Assembly (NCBI GenBank): GCA_028714255.1
Contig: JAQTMR010000002.1
Location: forward strand, 62,001-126,000
DNA from: Phycisphaerae bacterium
GTDB lineage: Bacteria > Planctomycetota > Phycisphaerae > Sedimentisphaerales > Anaerobacaceae
Direction of reading: 5' to 3'
Length of the DNA stretch: 64,000 nucleotides
Below, one piece after another: positions 9,588 through 21,800 of this stretch. Position 1 is the first letter of the stretch, and the number at the start of each line of letters is the position of its first letter. The position numbers and the translations under genes were made by a program. Under the pieces are notes generated by a model, which was given only the letters and a program-made list of their open reading frames with translations, was not told where the DNA came from and ran no database searches.

Positions 9588-10730
9588 TTACGATATACCC
9601 AAACGCTTTGAAACAATATTAACAAACTTCTTCGCAACAACGCGATAGTCGAAATTCTCAACTACTCGCTTTCTTCCTTCCTTTCCCATCCGCTCTCTAA
9701 GCCCGGCGTCTTTCATCAAATCCATAAGGTAATTGGCGATATCATGAACGCTCGCGCGGTAATCCACTATCCTCGACCTTTTGAAAGTGTGTTTGTGGCC
9801 CGCCTCGTAGCCGGACTCATCTCCGAGAACCGCTTCTCGAAGCCGGATTTCCTGCGCAACATCCGCCAGAAACGCCGTCTTGCCGTGCACCATCGTATCG
9901 AGCATCCCCATCGCCTTTATCCCTATCACAGGTTTTTCGCACGCATTCGCTTCTACCTGAATCATTCCGAACCCCTCTAACCGCGATGGGGCCGCATAGA
10001 TATCGCACGCCGCCAACAGATAAGGCATAAAGTTTCGGGAAACCTTCCCCGTGCTGTAAATCACGCTTTTATCTATTCCTAAATTAGACGCCAATTGTAT
10101 GTCCGCCATATTCTGCTGTTCCGTCCGGGCCTGGGGCCAGACCTTGCAAACGTATTTCCAGTCAGGTGCTTGCGGGTCGTTTATCGCAAGTGCCTGCATA
10201 ACTTCCTGCGCGCCTTTGGATGCAGCGTCGCCGCCGACGGTTAAAATCATTATCTGGTCTTCCGCTACGCCTAATGCCTCCCGGACGGCAACAACCTTGG
10301 GGTCTTTCCTGTCACGGGGCACAAATGAGTCGGTGTCACAGCCGACATGTAAAACTTCGATGTTGTCACCCTTAAGGCCGTCACGAACATATACCTTTTT
10401 TACCCAGCTTGATGTCACCAGTATCAAAGGCAGCCGGTCGAGTATCTCCCCGTAATTGGCCATATAACCGTCCGCCACAAGCCACGGTATCGCCGTTATT
10501 CCGTATCTTTGCGGATGAAGAACCAAATGAGAAGTATGTCCCCAGTACCCGACGCCGACAACGACGTCAGGCTCGAACCACCGGTAATACCATTCCTTTT
10601 CCTGCGCCGCCTCGAAATTAACCGAGAACACCTCGACCCCCATCTCTTCGAGCCCTTTGTGCAACAGTTGTCCCTGTGTCGCAAGTCCGCCCGGAGAAGG
10701 TGGATAATCGTACAAAAGCAAAACTTTCAT
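9588..10730 (-). CDS. Glycosyltransferase family 4-like
   Basis: MKVLLLYDYPPSPGGLATQGQLLHKGLEEMG; YAAPSRLEGFGMIQVEANACEKPVIG GT-B motif. Confidence 0.88.
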   Translation of the reverse strand: MKVLLLYDYPPSPGGLATQGQLLHKGLEEMGVEVFSVNFEAAQEKEWYYRWFEPDVVVGVGYWGHTSHLVLHPQRYGITAIPWLVADGYMANYGEILDRLPLILVTSSWVKKVYVRDGLKGDNIEVLHVGCDTDSFVPRDRKDPKVVAVREALGVAEDQIMILTVGGDAASKGAQEVMQALAINDPQAPDWKYVCKVWPQARTEQQNMADIQLASNLGIDKSVIYSTGKVSRNFMPYLLAACDIYAAPSRLEGFGMIQVEANACEKPVIGIKAMGMLDTMVHGKTAFLADVAQEIRLREAVLGDESGYEAGHKHTFKRSRIVDYRASVHDIANYLMDLMKDAGLRERMGKEGRKRVVENFDYRVVAKKFVNIVSKRLGIS

Positions 10731-10745
10731 CTTAGGTTCCTTTCT

Positions 10746-11411
10746 CTATTTTTTAACCCCGGCCCCGAAACGCCAAAACGCTTCCTGCCGTGGTGTCGTC
10801 TTCGCCTCGAAACTGTCCTCGCCGAAACCGTATATTTTTGTGATTATATCATACTTCCTCTGCCATATATCGTCCGGCAGTCTTATATACAAATCGGCAT
10901 TTCTATCGGCAAGCGGCAAATACTCCCCGCCCCCGTCCCTGTATGCAAAAGACCACACCTGCCCCGCCCTCAGCCTGGCCGACCTCCAAAGCGCCATCAC
11001 CGCTTTCTCTGTTTCCTCGTGCCTGATATGCCGCGTGTACTCGCCGTTAGGCCCGTGCGTAACTATCAAATCGAATTTGTCGTAAGGTAATAATTTGACT
11101 ATGGCTCGCTGAACCTCACCGGGATTCAAGGGGGTTTGTTCCGGCCCGTCGTCAAAGTCGCCCATAAATCCCTTCGCCCCGAATTCCTCGAGCGCCTTGA
11201 AAAAATTTGTCGCGCGGTCAGCGTCGCTTTTTCTGCATATCGTTACCACAGTCCATTCAGCATCCGGATGCATCAGCATCAACCCGCCCGCCCACAGCGT
11301 CTCATCGTCAGGATGAGCGACTATCATCGCACATCTGCTGTGCTTGTCTATATGTTTGAAATGTCTAATGTCTGGCATTTTCTCTAATCCGCATAGTCCC
11401 CACTGGGACAT
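10746..11411 (-). CDS. PIG-L family deacetylase (start probably the internal MPDIRHF)
   Basis: CAMIVAHPDDETLWAGGLMLMHPDAEWTVVTICR; THGPNGEYTRHIRHEET. Confidence 0.88.
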   Translation of the reverse strand: MSQWGLCGLEKMPDIRHFKHIDKHSRCAMIVAHPDDETLWAGGLMLMHPDAEWTVVTICRKSDADRATNFFKALEEFGAKGFMGDFDDGPEQTPLNPGEVQRAIVKLLPYDKFDLIVTHGPNGEYTRHIRHEETEKAVMALWRSARLRAGQVWSFAYRDGGGEYLPLADRNADLYIRLPDDIWQRKYDIITKIYGFGEDSFEAKTTPRQEAFWRFGAGVKK

Positions 11412-12358
11412 TTAAGAATAAAATCGACCACTTCGTCGAACTCCGCCGTCGCAAGACAAATCCGCGAATCCGCGGCCCCGTAATACATAAAAATTTTATC
11501 TCCCTTTTTTATCCATCCGCACGGAAACACAACATCATCCACGTCGCCCTCGCGCTCGTAATGCGCCCTCGGCCCGAAAATCCATTCGCCGCTCCGCCTT
11601 ATGACCTTCGTCGGGTCTTCCAAATCCAGCAGCACAAGCCCCAGCCGATAAATCGAACCGGATGCCGTCACCCGTACCCCGTGATACAAAATCAGCCAGC
11701 CCTCTTTCGTCTCCATAGGCGGCGCACACAGCCCAATCTTGCCTGCGTCCCACCATCCCCCTTCTCTTGCGCAAATTATTTCCAGATGTTCACCCCAGTG
11801 CTTAAGGTCGGGAGAAAACGATATCCATATATGAGCGCCGACATTCGCCATCCTCGGCACGGGCCGATGCAGCATCGCCCAGCGCCCTTTGAACTTCACA
11901 GGGAAAAGCGCAGCGTCTTTATCCTCTGGCGGCATAACCGCCCCTATCCGCTCGAAAGTTTTAAAATCACCTGTCGTAGCCAGCGATACTAAAGGCCCGC
12001 CTTTAGAATACGCCGTATAACACACCGCCCATTTTTTCATTTCCTCCAGCCGAGTTATCCGCGGGTCTTCCACTCCCCATATTTCTTCCGGATGTTTTTT
12101 CGGCTCAGGCCTCAATGTCGGCTCCTTGTCTATCTGCCAGTCGCCGATTCCGTCGTCGCTTCTCGCCACAGTCAAATGTGAAATCCCCCGAAAGTCCTCG
12201 ACACGGGCAAGCAGTAACGTCTTGCCGTCCACCTCTGCCGCCGCCGCATTAAAAACAGAATTGGCCCTGTAAGGCCAGTCATCGACGGAAATAATCGGAT
12301 TGCCCGAATACCTTGTAAACAATTCCTTGCCGAAAGCCCTGCCTGTTTTCTCTTTCAT
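11384..12358 (-). CDS. GH130-like glycosidase/phosphorylase
   Basis: ARVEDFRGISHLTVARSDDGIGDWQ; EEIWGVEDPRITRLEE; WLILYHGVRVTASGSIYRLGLVLLDLEDPTKVI. Confidence 0.85.
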   Translation of the reverse strand: MKEKTGRAFGKELFTRYSGNPIISVDDWPYRANSVFNAAAAEVDGKTLLLARVEDFRGISHLTVARSDDGIGDWQIDKEPTLRPEPKKHPEEIWGVEDPRITRLEEMKKWAVCYTAYSKGGPLVSLATTGDFKTFERIGAVMPPEDKDAALFPVKFKGRWAMLHRPVPRMANVGAHIWISFSPDLKHWGEHLEIICAREGGWWDAGKIGLCAPPMETKEGWLILYHGVRVTASGSIYRLGLVLLDLEDPTKVIRRSGEWIFGPRAHYEREGDVDDVVFPCGWIKKGDKIFMYYGAADSRICLATAEFDEVVDFILKCPSGDYAD

Positions 12359-12372
12359 AATCTCTGAACCCT

Positions 12373-12951
12373 CTAAAAAGAACCCGACAGCCCTTTTCTT
12401 ATCAGCATGACCGCTATCGCCGCCAGCAGCAGGCTCATTATCTTTGAAAGGGCCTTCGTGCCCGCTTCGCCCAAAACCTTCATCAACGCCCCGGCTCCGC
12501 TGAAAATTATACCCGCAAGCATAATATTTACCACAACAGAAACGAGCGTGGAGAATAATCCGTATTGCGAGATTATAACCATGGATGTAGTCAGCACCGC
12601 AGGCCCCACAATCAAAGGCGTTCCAAGCGGAACCGCACCAAGCTCCTGACTCGGGATGCGCCTTCGCTTGACCGGGTTAATAATATCGGTTATGGCCAAA
12701 CAAAAAAGTACCGCGCCGCCGGCCACCATAAAATCCCCCATAGTTACACCTAATGCCTTAAAGACCGCCTTGCCCAGAAATATAAAACCAACCGCCAGAC
12801 ACACTGCCGTCAGCATCGACTGGGCAATCACTTTTGTCCTTTGTTGTTTCTCCACATCTTCGGTCAACGAAACGAAAATAGGAAGAACCCCGATTGCGTC
12901 AACCGCCACGAATATCGGTATGAACGCCAGCAAAACATTTTTAAGCTCCAT
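12373..12951 (-). CDS. MarC family integral membrane protein
   Basis: AFIPIFVAVDAIGVLPIFVSLT; multiple TM segments; GPAVLTTSMVI. Confidence 0.85.
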   Translation of the reverse strand: MELKNVLLAFIPIFVAVDAIGVLPIFVSLTEDVEKQQRTKVIAQSMLTAVCLAVGFIFLGKAVFKALGVTMGDFMVAGGAVLFCLAITDIINPVKRRRIPSQELGAVPLGTPLIVGPAVLTTSMVIISQYGLFSTLVSVVVNIMLAGIIFSGAGALMKVLGEAGTKALSKIMSLLLAAIAVMLIRKGLSGSF

Positions 12952-13440
12952 CTTTTTTTCCTTCCATGCTGCGGCTCGGCGCCTGCGCTCGTCAGGCCGG
13001 CCTGCCGCAACTCAGCCGAGACGAGTCGCCTCTTGCTGAATACTATTCACTAACCGTCTTTGACATTCTACCCTCAAATTCGAATCTCGCAACTAACTTG
13101 GCATCTCCCACCGTTTTCCGCGGAATCTGTGGCTAAATATAAATCCATCTGACCGGGAAAAACCTTCGACTAATAAATATCCGCTTAAAGGCCCGGGCAG
13201 TTGTCCGCCCATACAAGGCAACCGCCTTTTAATCCTATACTGCCGACATTGTTTGTACCGGTACGCATAACATTCCAAATATCGTTACACTGCCCATTTA
13301 TAAGAAGCCTGGCCGTGCAGATAAACCTCTCGTTTTCGTAATTATATCAAACTCCTCCCCAAACATTATGATTATATAAAATATATTGTTAGGCGCAAGG
13401 GAAAGGGCAATTATACGTTTCTCCTCTCGGCTAAAATAAA

Positions 13441-13475
13441 AAACCCCGCGGCGCATCCTTTCGCCACAGGGCCAT
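13441..13475 (-). terminator. Rho-independent terminator-like hairpin downstream of the TPR gene
   Basis: Minus strand CCCTGTGGCG...CGCCGCGGGG followed by TTTTTTATTTT (two wobble pairs). Confidence 0.5.
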
Positions 13476-13527
13476 ACAAATCTATTCACTTTCTCAACCT
13501 TCGGCTCTATTGCCTTGGCGCCGGTGC

Positions 13528-14241
13528 TTACTTCGCTTCAGATTTTTTCTCGGATTTCTCTACCATCCTGTCCAGCTTGTCAGTCTTCTTCTCGACCTTG
13601 CGCGGTATTCTCACCGCCACGCCGAGCCGGCCGAGTTCGCCGGACACTTCAGGCTGGTTATGATTCAACTGGAAACTTCGGCTCAAATACTCCCTCGCAA
13701 GGTCCCTCTCACCCTTGCTCAAATAATAGTAGCCTATCTGTTTGTTAATCTTGGCAGAATTCGGCGCCATATGAAGAGCCTGCTGATAACCTTTCAATGC
13801 GTAATCATCCACGCCTTGCTCCTGAAACGCCAGTGCAAGCTGAAGAGATGCCGCCGCCGAAACAGCCGCCCGTTCTATATACTCCTCCGCCATCAGCTTG
13901 GCCTTGGCCGTATCGCCGCTGCTAATCAGCACCTTAACCCTCGCCGCCTGCGCCTGCCTGTGGGCAGGGTCAAAACTTAAGGCGATACTGTACTGGCTCT
14001 CCGCCTGAGACCACAGCCCGTCAGCTTGGTACAACCGGCCCAGCTTGTAATGCGCCTCGGCGTCCTCGTATTTATTCTCGATACGCTTGAGCATCTCGGT
14101 TTTCTTCTTCTCGGCCGGTGTCTTGCCAATCTCTTTAGGTGCCTTGTGCTTTCCGCCGCAGCCGCCGAGTAAAAGTATACAAATCAAAAAAGTCGGACCG
14201 ATGAATCTCCAGGTACCAGTATGTTCTTGCCTCCGTTTCAT
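13528..14241 (-). CDS. TPR-repeat lipoprotein-like protein
   Basis: N-terminal LLLGGCGGK lipobox-like motif; NKYEDAEAHYKLGRLYQADGLWSQAESQYSIALSFDPAHRQA repeats. Confidence 0.75.
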   Translation of the reverse strand: MKRRQEHTGTWRFIGPTFLICILLLGGCGGKHKAPKEIGKTPAEKKKTEMLKRIENKYEDAEAHYKLGRLYQADGLWSQAESQYSIALSFDPAHRQAQAARVKVLISSGDTAKAKLMAEEYIERAAVSAAASLQLALAFQEQGVDDYALKGYQQALHMAPNSAKINKQIGYYYLSKGERDLAREYLSRSFQLNHNQPEVSGELGRLGVAVRIPRKVEKKTDKLDRMVEKSEKKSEAK

Positions 14242-14448
14242 AACTTGTTACCCCGTTCCATTTCTTTATAATCTCTCTTTTTCTCTTTGTATCCTGCTCT
14301 TCATTTTGACAAGCTGAAAAATCTTTGCAAGCAAAATTTTCTATTTTTTAACAACAAAACTTCGCCGCGAACCTCTTACTCTCTCACCTGACAGGCCGCA
14401 TCAATAATCTCGGCGCTCCTGCCGGTCATCACCGTTGCCAAAAGCGGC

Positions 14449-17280
<2,832 letters not shown>

Positions 17281-17284
<4 letters not shown>

Positions 17285-18387
17285 CTAAGGTTTATCGGCA
17301 TCAGGACATAAAGAAAATTTGTCCCGCTTTTTATCAGGCCCGGCCGGTCCGCCTGGCCCAACTCTAATTCGAACTCCGCCGTCTGAATGACCCGCAAGGC
17401 CTCTACTAAGAATTGCGGATTAAACCCAATTTCAATCATCTCGGCCTTGTAATCGACCGGCATACTAACCTGTGCATCGCCCGCCTCCGGAGCCCTTCCG
17501 GAAAACATTAGATTATTCTTCCCAATTGAAAGTTTAATTCCCCTCGACTCTTCACTCGTCAACAACGCCGCTCGGCGAACGGCGCTTAACACCGCTTCGG
17601 TTGACAGTGCCAGTTTTTTGTCATAATCCTGCGGTATTATGTCCTCGTATTTTGGAAAATTACCCTCGACAAGATTCGAGCTTATAACCGCGTTCGCACA
17701 GCCGAATAATATCCGGTTATCGACAAGCTTGACGGCGACAACGTCCTTGTCGCCGTCGCCGATTCTGTCCAACAGCGCCATCGTCTTGGCCGGCACTATT
17801 ATCTTCGTCTTGGCGACCTGCTCACTCGGGGTCGAAGCCAAACTAACCTTACAACGGGCCAGCCTTCTGCCGTCAGTAGCAACTAACGACAGCTTCTTGC
17901 CCTTGATTTCCCACAACACGCCATTAAGCGCATAGCGGGTGCTCTCTTTAGCTGTGGCGAATAAACACTGCCTGATGCCTGCCTGTAAATTGCCCAGCGC
18001 GATTTCTATGTCCGCCTGTCCCTCGAAACCCGGAACCGCCGGATACTGCCCCGGCTCCTGGCCGTAAATTGTAAAATGGCTGTCTGCCCCTTCTACTTTA
18101 CACGCGCCTGCTTCAGCTTGTAATAACAAAACTTCATCAACGCTCTCGCGAACAATCGCCGTTAAGCGGTCCGCCGGAACAATAACCTCGCCCGCCTCTT
18201 CCACCTGAACTTCAGAAACTAAGTAGTTAATGCCAACCTCTAAATCCGTCGCGCAGATGTGAACGCCCTTTTTGTCCGCAACGATTTGAACACAGCGAAG
18301 TATCGGCTTAGGTGTTCGGCTCGGCACCACAGAGGTTAATATACCTAACGCCTCTGCCAAAGCGGCCCTGTTAAACTTTAGTTTCAT
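17281..18387 (-). CDS. dnaN: DNA polymerase III beta sliding clamp
   Basis: MKLKFNRAALAEALGILTSVVPSRTPKPILRCVQIVADKKGVHICATDLEVGI; C-terminal LMPINL. Confidence 0.95.
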
Positions 18388-18892
18388 AATAAACCCCTAT
18401 ACCAAAACAGTTAAAAAAGTTAAGCTCTTGCGCTTGTAACTTTTCAAGCACCGTAGTTTACACCTGAAAACATCGCCTTGCAATTCTTTTCCCAAAAAAC
18501 CTTGGTGATACTAATGCACAAGCCATAAAAACATCCTCTTTGAGAGTTAGATTAATATTATATCTATATAGAAAAATAGTATTAGTAATCATATAACCTG
18601 TGAAATTGTTGTGTTTTAAGCGAGGGAGTTTTATAAGGTGTTGTATGGCGAGTGGTTACGATGTAAAAAAGAGCGGGACTTGTTGTGGATAACTTGTTAG
18701 GTTGTAGGGGGGGTGTTTGGCAAAACTAACAGGCGGGTCGTTCGGTGGCAGCGCCGAAGCGCCGACCGCCACAAAACCTAACAGGCTGGCTGGGTCCTTG
18801 TGAGTAAATAAATTCAGGCAACAGAGCGGCTTGAAGACTTTGCCCGGGCGGGTATAATATAGCAGGCAACTGGAGTTATTAGGGAAACAAAT
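18388..18892. other. Candidate chromosomal origin / dnaN upstream region
   Basis: Perfect DnaA box TGTGGATAA (revcomp TTATCCACA) at 18684-18692, AT-rich tract at about 18549-18600, next to dnaN-DUF721-gyrB; repeated CTTGTTAGG/CTAACAGG words nearby. Confidence 0.45.
18831..18858 (+). promoter_or_regulatory. Sigma70-type promoter for the 1455-aa activase-like gene
   Basis: TTGAAG-16 bp-TATAAT about 35 bp upstream of the ATG. Confidence 0.6.
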
Positions 18893-21800
18893 ATGGGCAA
18901 CGGGGTACGGTCGGATATAACCTCATTAGGTAGGCAAAAACACTACCAACCTGTCCATCAACGGGCCGGGCGGGGGCTCTGTATAGGTATTGATGTTGGT
19001 TCGACCAGTAGTGACGTGGTTGTGCTTGATAACGCCGGCAGGAGCGTCCTCTGTGACTACCGGCGCACGAAAGGCAGGCCTATAGAAACGGTGCGCTCGC
19101 AGTTAGAAGTGGTATTTAAACAAATAAATCCTTCAGATATTACTCTTTCTGTGGCAACCGGTTCGGCCGGACGATTCCTGGCTAAACTTTTAAATATCCC
19201 TTTTGTAAATGAGGTGCCGGCGCAGGCAGCAGCTATATCCCACCTATACCCACAACTTCGGCAGGCGACTATAATTGAGATGGGCGGTCAGGACAGTAAA
19301 TTAATTTTCCTCTCTACTGAAAAAGGCCGCGGCATCGTGCGGGATTTTACCCTCAACACTGTTTGCGCCGCCGGGACAGGTTCTTTTCTCGACCAGCAGG
19401 CGCAACGGTTAGGTGTCAATATCGAGGAAGAGTTTGGCAAGCTGGCCCTGCAGAGCAAAACTGTTCCGCGAATGGCCGGAAGGTGCTCGGTCTTTGCCAA
19501 GTCTGATATGATTCACCTCCAGCAGCAGGCTACGCCGAGCTGTGATATCGTCGCGGGCTTATGTTTGGCGCTGGCCAGAAATCTTAAAAGCGACCTGGGC
19601 ACTGGCAGAGAATTCGTCAAACCGATTATATTTACCGGCGGCGTAGCTGCTAATATCGGTGTAGTCAGGGCGCTGGAAAAAGTATTCGAATTAACTCAGA
19701 GTGAACTTGTTGTTCCGGACGAACACTTTTTTACCGGTGCGATAGGTGCGGTGCTTATAGCAAAAGAAAGAGTTGGCCGACAGGGGCCAAACGGGCAAAT
19801 TCATCTCGAGCAAATTGATAATTATCTCGCCCGGCTCGGCTCAACACTCGAGAACGCCCCGAGGCGCGAGTTGTTAACCAGGCCGACCTTACCATGTCCC
19901 CAGAGCCGCGTTTTTGAACACTTGCTTTCTGATACCGCCGAGCCGGTAGAAGCCTGTCTCGGCGTTGACGTCGGCTCGATTAGCACCAAAGCCGCCGTTA
20001 TTGACCGACACAACCGGCTGCTCGCAAAGCATTATTTAATGACCGCCGGCAATCCTCTTGAGGCTGTTCGCTCGGCCCTCGATGTCGTCGCTAAGAAGGT
20101 CTCGAATAAAGTAAAAATCATCGCTGCCGCCACCACAGGCTCCGGAAGGTACCTGACTGGCGACTTCATCGGAGCGGATGTCGTCATTAACGAAATCACC
20201 GCACAGGCCAAAGGCGCCGCCATCGTTAATCCGGAGGTTGATACTATTTTCGAAATCGGAGGCCAGGACAGCAAATACATATCTCTCGAAAATGGTGTCG
20301 TTGTCGATTTTACTATGAACCACGCCTGCGCCGCCGGCACTGGCTCGTTCCTTGAAGAGCAGGCTCAAAGGCTCGACATAAACATCAACCGCCAGTTTGA
20401 AGAGCTGGCCTTCAACTGCCCCAGCCCCATAAAGCTCGGCGAACGCTGCACCGTTTTTATGGAGTCCGACCTGCTGAACTATCAGCAGCAGGGAGCTGCG
20501 ACCGGCGAACTCGTCGCGGGCCTTAGTTACTCGATTGTCGAAAATTATATCAATCGCGTCGTCGGCCGCCGCAAAATCGGAAACAACATCTGCTTCCAGG
20601 GCGGAACAGCCTTCAACAAAGCGGTCTGGGCGGCCTTCGAGAAAGTCGTCGGCAAGCCCGTTATGGTCCCCGACCATCACGAAGTAACAGGAGCCATCGG
20701 CGCCGCCGCCATCGCCGCCGAATATATGAAAAACAGACCGCTGGCCGGCCAAAACACCGAAACGAATTTCAGAGGATTCGAAAACGTTACCTCTATCGAA
20801 TACGAAGTCAAATCCTTTACCTGTGAACACTGCCCGAACCACTGCGAGATTAAAGAAGTCCAGCTCCCCGATTCCGAGCCGTTATACTATGGCTCCAGGT
20901 GTGACAGGTACAATCTGAAAAAGAAAACCGCGAAGACGAAAGGCCTCGGCGCCTTCGCGTACCGAAAGCAGATGTTGCTTGAATGCGCAGACCTGACCGG
21001 CGAAGCTTCTAAGGAACAAAGCACAAAAACCCAAATTGGTATCCCCCTGGCCTTGATTAATTACCAGCTCCTGCCCCTGTTCACACGGTTTTTTAAGGCG
21101 ATGAATTTCGAGGTAGTAACCTCCGGCCGAACCGACAAACGGATAATCCGCATGGGCACCGAATCCGTCAGCGCCCAGCTCTGTTTCCCCGTCAAGGCCG
21201 CCTATGGCCATATCGCCGAACTTATCGAAAAGAAAGTTGACTACATCTTCCTGCCGAGCATCGTCTCGATGACGGCAAGCTACCCTAATAACAAAACCAA
21301 CCAGCTATGTCCCTACGTCCAGTCATTAGCCTATCAGGCCCAAACCGCTTTTCGTAATAAACTTGGCAACACGAAAATACTTACCGCCCCCGTTCGATTG
21401 GGACAGGGACAGAAATTATTGCAAAAAAGTTTCATCGCAATCGGCAAACAACTAAGCGTCCCCGCTTCAGTAGTTAAAGGGGCCGTCAAAGAAGGATTCT
21501 CCGCCCAGCAAAAATTCGAACAGGCGATGCAGGATAAGGGCAAAGAAATCCTCGACCAAATCGCACCGGACCAAAAATTGTTCGTGCTTGTCTCTCGGCC
21601 GTATAATGGCTGCGACGAAGGCCTGAACCTGCAGTTATCCAAAAAACTCGACGAGCTTGGTGTCAAGACGATTCCTATGGAGATGCTGCCGCTTCATCAG
21701 GCAAAACTCAGCGACGAATCACTCCACCGAGACGCCTATTGGTCGTATGGCCAGAAAATTTTAAGAGCCGCCGAGCTAATCAAATCCGATAAAAGACTTT

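Noticed and set aside
13093-13527. Two short minus ORFs in the marC-TPR intergenic gap as genes
   Set aside because: No motif or good start context; the gap could be a degraded gene or regulatory DNA but nothing supports a call.
20036-20842. 268-aa ORF antisense to the activase
   Set aside because: Antisense shadow of a well-supported gene in high-GC DNA; no recognisable domain.
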